Origin: Paenibacillus abyssi
Lineage (GTDB): Bacteria > Bacillota > Bacilli > Paenibacillales > Paenibacillaceae
Direction of reading: 5' to 3'
Assembly (NCBI RefSeq): GCF_014640295.1
Contig: NZ_BMGR01000003.1
Coordinates: forward strand, 310,001-374,000
Length of the DNA: 64,000 nt
Made by a program: the position numbers and the translations under genes. This document shows positions 43,597-53,925 of this stretch, in pieces. Under the pieces are notes generated by a model. It was not told the origin of the DNA. It searched no databases and worked only from the letters and a program-made list of their open reading frames with translations. Each line of letters starts with the position of its first letter. Within the stretch, counting starts at the first letter, position 1.

Positions 43597-44343
43597 TTAC
43601 ACTTGCAGCATTGCAGATAATTTATCATTGGTAAGAAGGTTGCCGACATAGAAGTCGCCAAAATCGCCGAAGCGCGCGCTGACTTCATCAAAACGCATTT
43701 CATAAACCAGCTTTTTGAATTGAATCGGATCATCGGCAAATAGCGTGACACCCCATTCCCAATTGTCAAAACCGACAGAACCGGTAATGATTTGCTTTAC
43801 TTTACCGGCGTATTGGCGGCCGATCATGCCGTGGCTGCGCATCATGCCGCGGCGCTCATCCATGCTCAGCATATACCAATTGTCGTTGCCCTCCCGCCGT
43901 TTGTTCATCGGGTAGAAGCAGATATGGTTCGCTTTCGGCAGAATAGGCTTCAGCCTTGCCATGATCTCCGGATTTTGATACGGATCGCTGCCTGGCTGTG
44001 CCATATAGTTGCTCAGTTCTACGACACTGACGTAAGAATAGACGGGAATCGTGAACTGCGCGAAAGAGGTTTTGTTAAATGCGTTTTCCAGCTCACCCAG
44101 CTCTTCCAATGTTTCACGCAGATGCATCAGCACCAGGTCGGCCTTCTGCCCGACAATGCTGTACACCGCTGTACTGCCTTGCTTGTTCTGCTCTAATCCG
44201 GCCCATTCCTGCAAGAAGGACGACAGCTCGTCCGACGCTTTACGGCGCTCGCTTTCATCGGCGTTTTTCCATGCCGTCCAATTTATCGTACGGAAATCAT
44301 GGAGGGTAAACCAGCCTTCCAGCGTTTGTGCAACTTCACTCAT
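43597..44343 (-). CDS. hemQ: Coproheme decarboxylase / H2O2-dependent heme synthase HemQ
   Basis: HemQ turns coproheme into heme b in the Gram-positive coproporphyrin pathway. The 248-residue chlorite-dismutase-family protein starts [21 protein letters not shown]. It contains [15 protein letters not shown], the CYPMNKRR-like [62 protein letters not shown] with proximal heme contacts, and the closing [24 protein letters not shown] 44343 lies behind GGAGAG; the frame opens further upstream. It feeds heme to the oxidase and SdhC encoded in this window. Confidence 0.93.
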   Translation of the reverse strand: MSEVAQTLEGWFTLHDFRTINWTAWKNADESERRKASDELSSFLQEWAGLEQNKQGSTAVYSIVGQKADLVLMHLRETLEELGELENAFNKTSFAQFTIPVYSYVSVVELSNYMAQPGSDPYQNPEIMARLKPILPKANHICFYPMNKRREGNDNWYMLSMDERRGMMRSHGMIGRQYAGKVKQIITGSVGFDNWEWGVTLFADDPIQFKKLVYEMRFDEVSARFGDFGDFYVGNLLTNDKLSAMLQV

Positions 44344-44515
44344 CGTATATTCTCTCCTTTTACATAAATCTTTTGTTGTAGACATTGTATCGTAATTGCG
44401 CAAATGAGAGCAAATGTCGGACTTGTGACAAAACACACGATCAAATTGACTTCGACCGTGCCATCTAATAAACTACTTAATAGCATCCTTGTACTTGTTA
44501 GAAAGGGGAACGTTT

Positions 44516-44803
44516 ATGCTGCAAATGCTAATTGCCATGATGCTGTTTTTCGTCATGATGTTCGGCGTCGGGTTTATTCTGAATATGTTATTGAAGACAA
44601 CGTGGTTTCCGGTCTATTTATTTTTCATTGTAGTGCTGCCGCTGGGCATCTATTACACATGGGACGATTCCTTAAGCTTTGTTGGAAACTTCACGGCATA
44701 TACATTTGTCGACATTATCACCGTGATTGCGGCATTGATCGGGGCCGTAGTAAGCGGATATACGATGCGTGCTTTAAGACGCGGCGGCTATAGAATGTTC
44801 TGA
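44516..44803 (+). CDS. YuiB family membrane protein
   Basis: The 95-residue protein has three hydrophobic segments and the family signs FFVMMFGVGFILNMLLKTTWFPVYL at the start and ALRRGGYRMF at the end, matching Bacillus YuiB, function unknown. AGAAAGGGG precedes ATG 44516; an earlier ATG at 44489 is less likely. In Bacillus, yuiB also lies near yumB/yumC, so the linkage here looks conserved. Confidence 0.88.
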   Translation: MLQMLIAMMLFFVMMFGVGFILNMLLKTTWFPVYLFFIVVLPLGIYYTWDDSLSFVGNFTAYTFVDIITVIAALIGAVVSGYTMRALRRGGYRMF

Positions 44804-44816
44804 TCGGTTCAATCCC

Positions 44817-44850
44817 AAAAATCCTCCCCTACAGGAGGATTTTTCTTTTT
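44817..44850 (+). terminator. Rho-independent terminator after the yuiB-like gene
   Basis: AAAAATCCTCC and GGAGGATTTTT form a stem around a short loop, with further T residues. Confidence 0.9.
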
Positions 44851-44926
44851 GGCTCTGCATCGAAAGGGAAGCGGATTTATGTTAGAATTAAAAATGATAG
44901 AAAAGTATATTGTGTGGATGGAGTAG

Positions 44927-46456
44927 ATGTTGGTGCGCATCGGAAATATACATCAGTTTACAGAGCATCACCGCTATTACATATTTCGTGATTTTTCGCT
45001 AAGCAGCATGGATTTCAAGATCATTCAATTCATCTATCAGCCTATGATCGGCGCAGTGGGAGCCAGTCTCTATCAATTGCTCTATCATCAGGTAGCAGCC
45101 GACCGGGTCGGCTATTCCTCGCTTGAGCCCCAGCGCAAGCTGTTTTTAGGCTTAGGGCTGGAGATGAATGAGCAGGGGCGCAAGAGCCTGGCCGAGCAAG
45201 CATCCAAGCTGGAAGCTGTCGGGCTGCTGCAAACATCCATGCTGGCATTGCCGCAAGGCGAAGATGTCATCTACGAATATGAATTAGCGATGCCGCTGCA
45301 GCCGAATGAATTTTTTAAAAATCAGCATTTAACGATGTATTTACGTGATAAAGTAGGGAAATTTGCGGTCATCGCGCTGCGGGAGGAATTTGTAGCGCGC
45401 GAGCCCGACGAGCTTGCGATGGCTGAGCTGCATAAAGAGAATATATCGGTTCCGTTCTACGAGCTGTTCCGCCTGAACACGCAGGCGATCGACGGTGAGC
45501 TCGAACAAGCGCTCACAGAGGTCGCGCCGGCCAGACAACCGGAGATAAGGACGGTGCCGGAATCGGCGGGCATTCAATACGGAGAAATTATATTGCGGTT
45601 TCCACGTCATTCCGTGAACCGCAAGTTTGTGGAGAAGCTTCGCAGCGATGAACGGCGGATGGCCAGTTTGAATTATGTTGCGTATAAGTACAGTTTGAAT
45701 GTTGTTGACTTATGCCGTCTGCTTGACGAAGATGGGGTATTCTCCTCTTCAGGCGAATTGCTTGAGGACGAGCTGCAGCTGCGCGCCAATCAAATCTACC
45801 GGCAGGAGCGGAAGCGGGACAATGAACGTCAGCGTGTCATTGCAAAAACGGACGCCTTTGCGTCTGCCAAGGCCGGCAGCAGTGAAGAGGAGCTGCCTGA
45901 AGAAGAGCATGGAGTGTCAGCGGAGGATCAGCTGGAGGTACCGGCTCAATTGGCGGGGAGATGCGATATCGCGCAATACAATATGCTGATGCGCAATGAG
46001 CCTCATACGCGGTTTTTGCAGCGGTTTTTTCCCGGGGCTGTACCGGAATGGCTTGAACGCGTCTTTGAGCGCATTGATCTGAATTACCGGCTGCCAGGTG
46101 CTGTCATCAATGTCCTGATCCATTATATTTTAGGCGCAAAGGAAGCCCAGCGCGTCAGTAAAACGTTCATCGATGCGGTGGCCGCAAATATGCTGTTGAA
46201 GCAGGTGGATACGTTTGAGAAAGCGGTCCGCTATGTGCGTGAACAGAGCAAGCTGGAGGAGCAGAAGGAACGCCGCAGGGAAAGTGGAGCTGCCGCGTCC
46301 GGAAGCGGCATTAGGCAGTCGAGAGGCACAGCCCAGCGTGGACAGCGCAAGCAAAGCCTGCCGATCGTACAAGATATGCCGGAAGGTCCGGCCGTGACGC
46401 CGGAGGAGTTGGAAGAATTGCGCGAGCTGGCACGTAAGCTTGATGGCAAAGCATAG
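44927..46456 (+). CDS. dnaB: Replication initiation and membrane attachment protein DnaB
   Basis: This Bacillota DnaB is a helicase co-loader at oriC and in primosome restart, unrelated to E. coli DnaB helicase. The 509-residue protein has the N-terminal winged-helix domain (FRDFSLSSMDFKIIQFIYQPMIGAVGASLYQLL). A linker with acidic low complexity lies near 300-335 (GSSEEELPEEEHGVSAEDQLE). The C-terminal DnaB_2/DnaD-like domain includes PGAVINVLIHYILGAKEAQRVSKTFIDAVAANMLLKQVDTFEKAV. dnaI follows 14 bases later, the classic order. Confidence 0.94.
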   Translation: MLVRIGNIHQFTEHHRYYIFRDFSLSSMDFKIIQFIYQPMIGAVGASLYQLLYHQVAADRVGYSSLEPQRKLFLGLGLEMNEQGRKSLAEQASKLEAVGLLQTSMLALPQGEDVIYEYELAMPLQPNEFFKNQHLTMYLRDKVGKFAVIALREEFVAREPDELAMAELHKENISVPFYELFRLNTQAIDGELEQALTEVAPARQPEIRTVPESAGIQYGEIILRFPRHSVNRKFVEKLRSDERRMASLNYVAYKYSLNVVDLCRLLDEDGVFSSSGELLEDELQLRANQIYRQERKRDNERQRVIAKTDAFASAKAGSSEEELPEEEHGVSAEDQLEVPAQLAGRCDIAQYNMLMRNEPHTRFLQRFFPGAVPEWLERVFERIDLNYRLPGAVINVLIHYILGAKEAQRVSKTFIDAVAANMLLKQVDTFEKAVRYVREQSKLEEQKERRRESGAAASGSGIRQSRGTAQRGQRKQSLPIVQDMPEGPAVTPEELEELRELARKLDGKA

Positions 46457-46470
46457 GAGGTGATGCAAAG

Positions 46471-47424
46471 ATGGAATCGCTTAGCGATGTCCTTAAACAG
46501 TGGCCCGCGGGTAAGAATATGACCAATCGTGCGGTACAGATCAAACAAGAATTATTAGCCGACCCTCTTGTCGTCAAGCTGAGGGAGAAATATCCCGAGC
46601 TGAGTGATCAAGTGATTCAATTGAACTTGAACCGGCTTTATCAATATACGAATGAACACCGCAGCTGCTCGAATTGCCCTGGACTTGATCGTTGTCCGAA
46701 CGACCTTGAAGGTCATTATACGATGCTTTCCTGTGAGACGATAAACGGCCTGACGCAGTTAAACGACCGCAAGGTACCGTGCAAGAAGTTTCTGGCCAGA
46801 GAAAGCGAGCTTCACATCCGCAGCCGCGTAAAGAGCTTTTACGTGGATGAAACCGCCTTGCAGCGGGGCTATTCAACCGATGAGATTCTCACCAACGACC
46901 TGGAACGGGTGAAGGCTGTCGGGCAGGTGATGAAATACATCGATCAGACGAAGCGGGACGGCCTGCAAAGCCGGGGACTCTATATGGCCGGCAAATTCGG
47001 AACAGGCAAGACGTTTTTGATGTGTTACATGCTGCATGAGTTGGCCAAAGAGGGGTATTCCGGCGTTATCGTCTATGTTCCTGAATTTGTGGAAGATTTG
47101 AAATCGATGTTCCAAGAGCCGCAAAAGCTTAAGGAAACGGTGGAGATGATGAAGGAAACCGATTTGCTGGTCTTTGACGATATCGGAGCGGAGAATTTAA
47201 ACCCATGGGTAAGGGATCATGTGATGGGCACGATTTTGAATTACCGAATGAACCGCAAGCCGACATTTTATACCTCAAATCACGATCTGGACGTGCTGGA
47301 GCGGCATTTTAGCTTCACGAGCAAGGATGGCGATGAGCTGCACAAAGGGCAGCGGATTATGGACCGGATCCGGCCGTTTGTAGATTTCGTAATGGTTAAC
47401 GGAGTGAATAAGCGCGGCCGATAG
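46471..47424 (+). CDS. dnaI: Primosomal protein DnaI (helicase loader)
   Basis: This 317-residue AAA+ ATPase loads the replicative helicase DnaC together with DnaB and DnaD. The N-terminal helicase-binding part has a zinc motif, CSNCPGLDRC, with a later Cys in TMLSC. The ATPase domain has Walker A AGKFGTGKTF near 172-181, Walker B LLVFDDIGAE near 231-240, and SNHDLDVLERHFSF as sensor I region. GGAGGTGATG precedes the ATG. Ends with a strong terminator. Confidence 0.95.
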   Translation: MESLSDVLKQWPAGKNMTNRAVQIKQELLADPLVVKLREKYPELSDQVIQLNLNRLYQYTNEHRSCSNCPGLDRCPNDLEGHYTMLSCETINGLTQLNDRKVPCKKFLARESELHIRSRVKSFYVDETALQRGYSTDEILTNDLERVKAVGQVMKYIDQTKRDGLQSRGLYMAGKFGTGKTFLMCYMLHELAKEGYSGVIVYVPEFVEDLKSMFQEPQKLKETVEMMKETDLLVFDDIGAENLNPWVRDHVMGTILNYRMNRKPTFYTSNHDLDVLERHFSFTSKDGDELHKGQRIMDRIRPFVDFVMVNGVNKRGR

Positions 47425-47433
47425 GCATGACGA

Positions 47434-47472
47434 AAGGATACCTGGCGAATGAATTGCCAGGTATCCTTTTTT
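47434..47472 (+). terminator. Rho-independent terminator after dnaI
   Basis: GGATACCTGGC pairs with GCCAGGTATCC, followed by six T residues. Confidence 0.93.
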
Positions 47473-47492
47473 AATAATAAGCTGAATTTGAA

Positions 47493-47936
47493 TTAGGAAT
47501 ACAGGTTTGACAACGATGAGATTAATTTGGGATGAATCTGTGCTTCGGGACGGATGGTTTGGACTTTCTGCTGCGCTTCCAACACACTTTCTGCCAAGCC
47601 CAGCCGGATCAAGGCGCCGCTTGCTACGCAGGCTGTACGGCTTTGTCCGGCCGTACAGTGGAGGGCGACCTTATGCCCGCGTTCGACCAGCTTGGCAACG
47701 GTTTCAACAGCTTCATGGATGACTGGCTCCTGGTTGTCCTGTCCATCCATGAGCGGAAAATGCAAATAATGCTGCGGATGCTCCTTACCGGTAAGCTCCT
47801 TTTCTCCCCGCAAATCGATAATGACATCACAGCATTCTTTCTCCACGAGGGCTGAGACGTCACAGAGGCCACCGATCCAGACTTTGTTTTCGATCAGCTG
47901 CTGATAGGATTTCTTCATTTGCTTTAATTCCGGCAT
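47493..47936 (-). CDS. Dual-specificity protein phosphatase
   Basis: The 147-residue cysteine phosphatase has the P-loop HCTAGQSRT at 93-101 (C94, R100) and a likely general acid Asp in PLMDGQD near 64. The start IENKVWIGGLCDVSAL resembles bacterial DSP/PTP-like proteins acting on phosphotyrosine or other phospho-ligands. ATG 47936 follows GGAGGGG; the longer frame to 47978 is unlikely. Target unknown. Confidence 0.88.
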   Translation of the reverse strand: MPELKQMKKSYQQLIENKVWIGGLCDVSALVEKECCDVIIDLRGEKELTGKEHPQHYLHFPLMDGQDNQEPVIHEAVETVAKLVERGHKVALHCTAGQSRTACVASGALIRLGLAESVLEAQQKVQTIRPEAQIHPKLISSLSNLYS

Positions 47937-48071
47937 GCCGCCATCCCCTCCTGAACATGAAAGACCGCAATTCCTCATCAGGAAAAAGCGGTTACTACCA
48001 ATGTATTAACCGGCAGAGCTGAAAATGATTCAGGATTTAAAGAAATTTTTAGAAATGGTTCTGCAGGCTCA

Positions 48072-48121
48072 AAAAAGGGCTGCGACCGCAAGTTGACCTT
48101 CAACTTGGATCACAGCCCTTT
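48072..48121. terminator. Terminator between yqzM-like gene and upstream sequence
   Basis: AAAGGGCTG and CAGCCCTTT form the base of a stem, and an inner AAGTTGA/TCAACTT stem extends it. A and T runs flank it. It lies just downstream of the minus-strand YqzM-like gene. Confidence 0.8.
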
Positions 48122-48136
48122 GAGTTGCTTCACTTA

Positions 48137-48286
48137 TTACGAGATCAAAAATTTAATAACAACCGCAGCGGCAAAGACGACAAACATAAAGCCGAACATG
48201 CCTGCAAAGCCCATGGCAACGTCACTGAAATCGTGCCTTGGTTCCTCGTTATAATGCTCGCGTGGATCATTTACTGCATTTTCCAT
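48137..48286 (-). CDS. YqzM family small membrane protein, 49 aa
   Basis: A 49-codon frame starts MENAVNDPREHYNEEPRHDF and ends with one membrane helix, VAMGFAGMFGFMFVVFAAAVVIKFLIS. Size and pattern (polar N-terminus, then SDVAxGF and a helix ending in VIKF) match the YqzM family of Bacillus, whose function is unknown. GAGGAGG precedes the ATG. Confidence 0.8.
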   Translation of the reverse strand: MENAVNDPREHYNEEPRHDFSDVAMGFAGMFGFMFVVFAAAVVIKFLIS

Positions 48287-48536
48287 AACGTAAGTCCTCC
48301 TCGAACCGACGGATTCGTTCCGACTCCATTAGGCGCGGGCGTCTCCGTACATACTTATCAGCATCGGTAATTTTAACTCTTATTAGTATACCCAAATTCA
48401 TGAACAATTGTAAAGACAGCCTTCGTGACAATTATGAGGCAACTTGCCGCCAGGCTTGCGCCCTGTGATACAATAAAAAAAGAATCATCGAAACAATGAA
48501 TACATTGCTTATGTCACAGGCTGGAGGGAGAGCAAG

Positions 48537-50420
48537 ATGGAGTTACAACCGGAACTGGATGAACGATCACAGCAGCTGCAGCGGGAGCAGGCGGCGGAGA
48601 GAATCCGAAGCAAGCTTGCGCTTCTGCCAGATCAGCCAGGCTGTTATCTGATGAAAAATGCGGAAGGGACGATTATCTACGTCGGCAAGGCAAAAGTGCT
48701 CAAAAACCGCGTGCGGTCGTACTTTAATGGCACGCATAACGGCAAGACGCAACGGCTCGTCTCGGAAATCCGGGATTTTGAATATATTATTACTTCAAGC
48801 AATATGGAGGCACTTATCCTTGAGTGCAACCTGATTAAGAAGTATTATCCGCGTTACAACGTGCTGCTCAAAGACGATAAGTCGTTCCCTTATATTAAAA
48901 TCACGAACGAGAAGCATCCCCGGCTGGAAATTACGCGCAGGGTCGTGAAAGACAAGGCCAAATATTTCGGGCCGTATCCGAACGCATACGCCGCACAGGA
49001 AACAAAGAAGCTGCTTGACCGGCTGTACCCGCTGCGCAAGTGTAAGACACTTCCCGATAAGGTATGCCTATACTATCATTTGGGACAGTGCATTGCTCCC
49101 TGCATCGTTGAAATTGAGCAGCCCACGTATGATCAAATGGTACAGGATATTTCCCGATTTCTGGGAGGCGGCCAAGACGAAGTAAAGAACAGGCTGCAGC
49201 AAAAGATGGCAGCGGCGGCCGAAGCGCTTGAATTTGAGCAGGCCAAGGAATACCGCGATCAAATTCAGGCCATCGACGCAGTGATGGAGAAACAGAAAAT
49301 TACGTTGACCGATACCGTCGACCGCGACGTGTTCGGTTATGCGGTGGATAAAGGATGGATGTGCGTCCAAATCTTGTACATGCGCCATGGTAAGCTGATC
49401 GAGCGGCATGCCACTACGTTTCCCTTTTATGGGGAGGCTTATGAAGATTTCATGTCTTTTGTTACCCAGTACTACAGTGACAATCCTGCACTTCCGAGAG
49501 AGATATTTCTGCCGGAGCAGCCAGCCTCGCAAGAGCTGGAGCATAACACGATTACGGAAGCCGGGGCAGCGGAAGAGCTGGATCAATTGCTGCAGAGCTG
49601 GTTAAAGGTGAAGGTCGTGGTACCAAAGCGCGGACGCAAGCGGGAAGTCGTCGAAATGGCGTTGAACAATGCCAAGGTATCGCTCGATGAGAAGTTTCGC
49701 TTAATCGAACGCGATGAGGAGCGCAGCGTAAAGGCCTCCGAGGGATTGGCCCAGTGGCTGGGGCTGAACACGGTGCGCCGTATCGAAGCGTTCGACAACT
49801 CCAATATCCAGGGGACGGATCCTGTATCCGCGATGGTTGTGTTTACAGACGGCAAACCGGACAAGAAGGAGTATCGTAAATATAAGGTCCGAACTGTAAA
49901 AGGGCCGGATGATTATGAAACGATGCGCGAAGTCATCCGGAGACGATATGAGCGGGTGCTGAAAGAAGGAATAGTACCGCCTGATCTCATCGTCGTGGAT
50001 GGAGGCAAGGGGCAAATCTCTGCTGCGGTGGATGTGCTGGAGAATGAATTGGGCCTTGCCATTCCCGTATGCGGATTGGTCAAGGATGCCAAGCACAAGA
50101 CCGCCCAGCTGATGACTGGAGACCCGCCGGTCATCGTTCCGCTGCCGCGTGACAGCCAGGAATTCTATTTGCTGCAGCGAATTCAGGACGAAGTGCACCG
50201 GTTTGCGATTTCGTTCCACAGAGAGCAGCGCGGCAAATCGATGGTGGCATCACGGCTGGATGCGATACCGGGCATTGGCGAGAAACGGCGCAAGCAGCTG
50301 CTGAAACATTTCGGCTCGCTGAAAAAAATAAAAGAGGCCTCCGTCGAAGACTTTCGGCCTCTTTCCATCGGCGACAAGCTCGCCGGTCAAATTATTGCTG
50401 CATTGAGGGAGGAACCGTGA
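48537..50420 (+). CDS. uvrC: Excinuclease ABC subunit C
   Basis: UvrC makes both incisions in nucleotide excision repair. The 627-residue protein has the GIY-YIG nuclease ([29 protein letters not shown] near 31-60), a UVR motif that binds UvrB ([23 protein letters not shown] near 222-244), the RNase H-like second nuclease ([33 protein letters not shown]), and a C-terminal helix-hairpin-helix ([22 protein letters not shown]). GGAGGGAG precedes ATG 48537. Its 3' end overlaps the convergent CPBP gene by 29 bases. Confidence 0.96.
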   Translation: MELQPELDERSQQLQREQAAERIRSKLALLPDQPGCYLMKNAEGTIIYVGKAKVLKNRVRSYFNGTHNGKTQRLVSEIRDFEYIITSSNMEALILECNLIKKYYPRYNVLLKDDKSFPYIKITNEKHPRLEITRRVVKDKAKYFGPYPNAYAAQETKKLLDRLYPLRKCKTLPDKVCLYYHLGQCIAPCIVEIEQPTYDQMVQDISRFLGGGQDEVKNRLQQKMAAAAEALEFEQAKEYRDQIQAIDAVMEKQKITLTDTVDRDVFGYAVDKGWMCVQILYMRHGKLIERHATTFPFYGEAYEDFMSFVTQYYSDNPALPREIFLPEQPASQELEHNTITEAGAAEELDQLLQSWLKVKVVVPKRGRKREVVEMALNNAKVSLDEKFRLIERDEERSVKASEGLAQWLGLNTVRRIEAFDNSNIQGTDPVSAMVVFTDGKPDKKEYRKYKVRTVKGPDDYETMREVIRRRYERVLKEGIVPPDLIVVDGGKGQISAAVDVLENELGLAIPVCGLVKDAKHKTAQLMTGDPPVIVPLPRDSQEFYLLQRIQDEVHRFAISFHREQRGKSMVASRLDAIPGIGEKRRKQLLKHFGSLKKIKEASVEDFRPLSIGDKLAGQIIAALREEP

Positions 50421-52065
50421 CCTGCGGTTTCGGCCCTCTTTTTTCATGCCAAAATTTTATAATCCAAGCGATGATCACCGGCAGCACGATGTATACGATA
50501 CCCGCGATAATATTTACTGCCGAGCCATAGAAGAACAGCATGATCGCCATCATGACGCTATTGAAGATCGCATGGGTGAATACCGCCGTAATAAAACCGA
50601 ATTTGATAAAGATATAACTAAAGAGCAAGCCTACGATCGTAAGTTCGATTAACCGTGTAGTCGATGGATAAATCGGATAGCTAACATGTCCCATCGCCCA
50701 GATTACGGTAGGGATCAACGAAGCGAAAAACTTGTTCTTGAACCATTTGTACAGCAGTCCAATGCCGAACAGCCGATAGATGGCTTCCTCAGAGATGGCC
50801 GCACACCATGCCAGCATCGGAAACAGCCACAGCATCCCCAAATTATACGGCGATTGGGTAACATCGCTTGTCGTCCACATGCCTATGCCGTTTTGCAGCA
50901 CGATAAAGATGACGGTCTGGACACCCATCAGCATGAATGCGAGCAGATAAGACAACTTCATGCTTCGCCATACGTGGACGCCGTAACCTTGCTCCCGGAA
51001 TCGCGGCCAAAGCTTAAAGCCCATCTGCCTCCAGAGGGCATCGCCGCCGACTAGGGAGAAATACACAGAGGCTGCCATAAGCAAGGTTATCAGTATGGTG
51101 ATGATCATCCCCGCCGCAACAAAGCTGCCGGCGTCTTGGGTTTCGCCGAAGCCTGCGCGAATGCCGTCGGCCATATTAAAGTTATTCACGAGATAAAAAG
51201 CAAGGAATACGCCGGTTATAAACAATCCTCTGATGAAGGAAGAGTACTGCCTGTATAACGCAGCATAGATAATCGCCAGAATGAACAGGATTGCAGTAAA
51301 CAGCAAGTAACCGCCAAAGGACATGAAAGAAGCGAGACGGTCCTGCCTCTCAACGTAATCCGTGTAGCTGTCCGGAACAACGAATTGCGGTTTGTAAGTA
51401 AGGGCAAGGATCTCGTTGTTGGCCGTTTGTGCCGTGCGGATGCGCAGCTGCAGCTGCGCTTCGCTGATTTTGCTGCCTATGACGTCGAATGTAAGCAAGC
51501 CGTTGCTATCGATCCCCGGATGGGCTCTCAGCTCTTGCGGACGAAAGCCTTGCTGCGTCGCAAACTCTTTTGCCGTTTCCACTGCCTGCTCGTAATTTGC
51601 ACCTATAGCAGCCTTGTCTTCGTCGGTTTGAAAATCGCGGCTGAATTTATTCCAAGCAACGATTTGACCCGATTCCATATGTACATAGACATAATATAAG
51701 GTCGTGCGCGCTGGATTGTCCTGTCTTGGCGTACGAACCTCGACTTGAAAGGTATCAGCGGGAAACCGCTGATTGTATTGTTTATCATAGGTGTCCAGCA
51801 GCTTTTCTTTGGATAAATAACCATTGAGTATTTTATCCGATTGGTGAACGACATGGGTGGAGGTCGGTTGGACACCGTATTGCTCCGTAATAAATGCGAC
51901 AGCCTGTGCTTGCGCCTCCGATTTCTCGATCACCCTGTCATTTGAGCCGGCGGAGAAAGTATCCATGGCGGAGGGCAGCACCTGTGCCATAAAATAGATA
52001 AGCGCGCCCAGCGCACCGAATAAAATTAATTTTTTCCAAGGGGGATCATGTTGAAGCGGATTCAT
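50392..52065 (-). CDS. CPBP family intramembrane metalloprotease
   Basis: The 557-residue membrane protein starts with one helix (about 11-30). An extracytoplasmic segment of about 200 residues with YkwD/PepSY-like character follows (EYVEQYGV-type, [22 protein letters not shown]), then a multi-helix CPBP (Abi) domain. Metal-binding motifs are visible: [12 protein letters not shown] (EExxxR), [11 protein letters not shown] and [14 protein letters not shown] enzymes process prenylated or membrane substrates, and bacterial roles include immunity and stress. It overlaps uvrC tail-to-tail by 29 bases. Confidence 0.9.
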   Translation of the reverse strand: MNPLQHDPPWKKLILFGALGALIYFMAQVLPSAMDTFSAGSNDRVIEKSEAQAQAVAFITEQYGVQPTSTHVVHQSDKILNGYLSKEKLLDTYDKQYNQRFPADTFQVEVRTPRQDNPARTTLYYVYVHMESGQIVAWNKFSRDFQTDEDKAAIGANYEQAVETAKEFATQQGFRPQELRAHPGIDSNGLLTFDVIGSKISEAQLQLRIRTAQTANNEILALTYKPQFVVPDSYTDYVERQDRLASFMSFGGYLLFTAILFILAIIYAALYRQYSSFIRGLFITGVFLAFYLVNNFNMADGIRAGFGETQDAGSFVAAGMIITILITLLMAASVYFSLVGGDALWRQMGFKLWPRFREQGYGVHVWRSMKLSYLLAFMLMGVQTVIFIVLQNGIGMWTTSDVTQSPYNLGMLWLFPMLAWCAAISEEAIYRLFGIGLLYKWFKNKFFASLIPTVIWAMGHVSYPIYPSTTRLIELTIVGLLFSYIFIKFGFITAVFTHAIFNSVMMAIMLFFYGSAVNIIAGIVYIVLPVIIAWIIKFWHEKRGPKPQVTVPPSMQQ

Positions 52066-52321
52066 TGCAACACCTCTGTGAACGAATTTTGGTCAGTTAA
52101 CCGTATACAATTACATTATCATAGTTCTGGCTCGAATATCCAATGCCATAGTGCGTATTTCTATCCTAAACGGAGCAAGAGCACGGATAACCCCGCCAAA
52201 CTATGATTTTATTGATTTTCATCCCTTATTTATGATGATTTTGACTTTGTTTTCACTCATTTCAAATTTGGTATTTCTTAATAGCAGCGTATATAATCAA
52301 AATCAATTACATAAGCAGCCG

Positions 52322-52462
52322 AATTTCCAAGTGAAAACGGGGGAACCATAATGCTGCCGTTACCGGTAGCAAGGGGTGAATTTCAATCATCAAGCCGTAC
52401 TGGCCGGATGTTTGAATAGGGCGACCTGTTCGTGCCCGAATCCGTCAGCTAACCTCGTAGGC
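52322..52462 (+). promoter_or_regulatory. ydaO/yuaA-type c-di-AMP riboswitch
   Basis: The conserved blocks of this riboswitch are present in order: GGGGGAACCA at 52339-52348, GGGGTGAATTTC near 52373-52384, GGGCGACCTGTTCGTGCCCGAATCCGTC at about 52419-52446 and CAGCTAACCTCGTAGGC at 52446-52462. A terminator follows. It sits upstream of K+ uptake genes, the classic target: high c-di-AMP should turn ktrBA off. Boundaries are approximate because I could not fold it. Confidence 0.9.
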
Positions 52463-52485
52463 TGCCAGAACAGGACTCATCGCGA

Positions 52486-52514
52486 CGAGCATTGGGTTTC
52501 CAGTGCTTTTTTTC
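52486..52514 (+). terminator. Expression-platform terminator of the c-di-AMP riboswitch
   Basis: AGCATTGG pairs with CCAGTGCT around TTT-type loop, followed by seven T residues. It lies between the riboswitch core and ktrB, about 45 bases before the start codon. Confidence 0.85.
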
Positions 52515-52557
52515 GTGCGCAAATTACACATAACAAACATCTAGAAAAGGCTGCGGG

Positions 52558-53907
52558 GTGATGAATTTGTTTCGAATGCTGAAGTTAACGACATGGTCGC
52601 CTCCGCGTGTACTTGTGACGGGATTTGCGCTCATTATTATGATTGGCAGTTTTTTGCTCTATATCCCTGCAGCCTCCACAAACGGCGTCTCGTTAAGTTA
52701 TATTGATGCTCTATTCACGGCAGCTTCTGCGGTATGTGTGACCGGACTTGTCGTTGTGGATACCGGAACCCACTTTACTATATTTGGGCAAATCGTGATT
52801 CTTACGCTTATCCAGCTCGGCGGTTTAGGCTTTATGACGATGGCAACTTTATTCGCATTTATGCTCAAGAAACGGATCTCGCTGCGGGAGCGGCTGATTT
52901 TGCAGGAAGCGATGAACCAAAGCAGTATCGAGGGAATTGTCAGGCTGATCAAAAAGGTATTTATCTATTCTGTCGTCATTGAACTGGCTGGCGCCGTATT
53001 GTTTACGATTCGTTGGGCTTTCGACATGCCTTTCAAGCAAGCGGTATATTTCGGAATTTTTCATTCCATTTCATTATTTAACAATGCCGGGTTTGACTTG
53101 TTTGGCGAGTTTAGGAGCTTAACCCTGTATGCCGAAGATCCGATTATAAATATAACGGCTATGCTGTTAATCATTTTGGGCGGGATCGGCTTTGTTGTCC
53201 TGTCTGATCTATTGGATTATAAGAAGACCCGGCGATTATCCTTACATTCGAAAGTGGTACTGTCGATGACTGGCGTTTTGATTATGGTCGGCGCATTCGT
53301 CGTTTTCATCTTTGAATATACGAATGAGGCGACGCTTGGATTGTATGGACTGGACGGAAAGGTATGGACTTCCTTCTTTCAATCCGTGACGCCGCGGACA
53401 GCAGGGGCCAATACGCTTGATATCGCATCATTGCGGCAGGCAACGCAATTTTTCATCATTATCCTTATGTTTATCGGTGCATCTCCGGGATCAACCGGCA
53501 GCGGGATAAAAACTACGACGTTTGCTATTTTGCTTGCGTCCGTATTTGCAATGATCCGGGGCAAAGACGATGTCGTATTGTTTCGGATGCGACTGGCAAA
53601 AGAACGAATTTTAAAGGCTTTGACAATTACGATTCTATCGCTTGTTTTCGTCGTATCGATAACGATGGTGCTGACGACGACCGAGGATCAGCAGTTCTTG
53701 AAAATATTGTTCGAGACGACTTCCGCTTTCGGAACAGTAGGGCTGTCCATGGGAATTACGCCGGAGCTGACAGTCGTCGGTAAACTGTTAATTTGTCTGG
53801 CCATGTTCGTTGGACGGCTCGGGCCGTTAACGCTTGCTTACGCTCTGAAAACGAAGAAGGAAAAAACATTATACCGCCATCCTGAAGGCAACCTCATCAT
53901 TGGATAG
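52558..53907 (+). CDS. ktrB: KtrB-type potassium transporter subunit
   Basis: This 449-residue integral membrane K+ (Na+-coupled) channel-like transporter belongs to the TrkH/KtrB superfamily. It has four pore repeats; visible filter regions include AASAVCVTGLVVVDTG near 57-72, FNNAGFDLFG, TPRTAGANT, and TSAFGTVGLSMG near 388-399. MIGASPGSTGSGIKTTTFAILL is the KtrB gating loop type. Start GTG 52558 or ATG 52561. The regulatory subunit gene follows 18 bases later, and the upstream riboswitch ties it to c-di-AMP and osmotic control. Confidence 0.95.
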   Translation: MMNLFRMLKLTTWSPPRVLVTGFALIIMIGSFLLYIPAASTNGVSLSYIDALFTAASAVCVTGLVVVDTGTHFTIFGQIVILTLIQLGGLGFMTMATLFAFMLKKRISLRERLILQEAMNQSSIEGIVRLIKKVFIYSVVIELAGAVLFTIRWAFDMPFKQAVYFGIFHSISLFNNAGFDLFGEFRSLTLYAEDPIINITAMLLIILGGIGFVVLSDLLDYKKTRRLSLHSKVVLSMTGVLIMVGAFVVFIFEYTNEATLGLYGLDGKVWTSFFQSVTPRTAGANTLDIASLRQATQFFIIILMFIGASPGSTGSGIKTTTFAILLASVFAMIRGKDDVVLFRMRLAKERILKALTITILSLVFVVSITMVLTTTEDQQFLKILFETTSAFGTVGLSMGITPELTVVGKLLICLAMFVGRLGPLTLAYALKTKKEKTLYRHPEGNLIIG

Positions 53908-53925
53908 AATGGAGCTAGAAGCAAG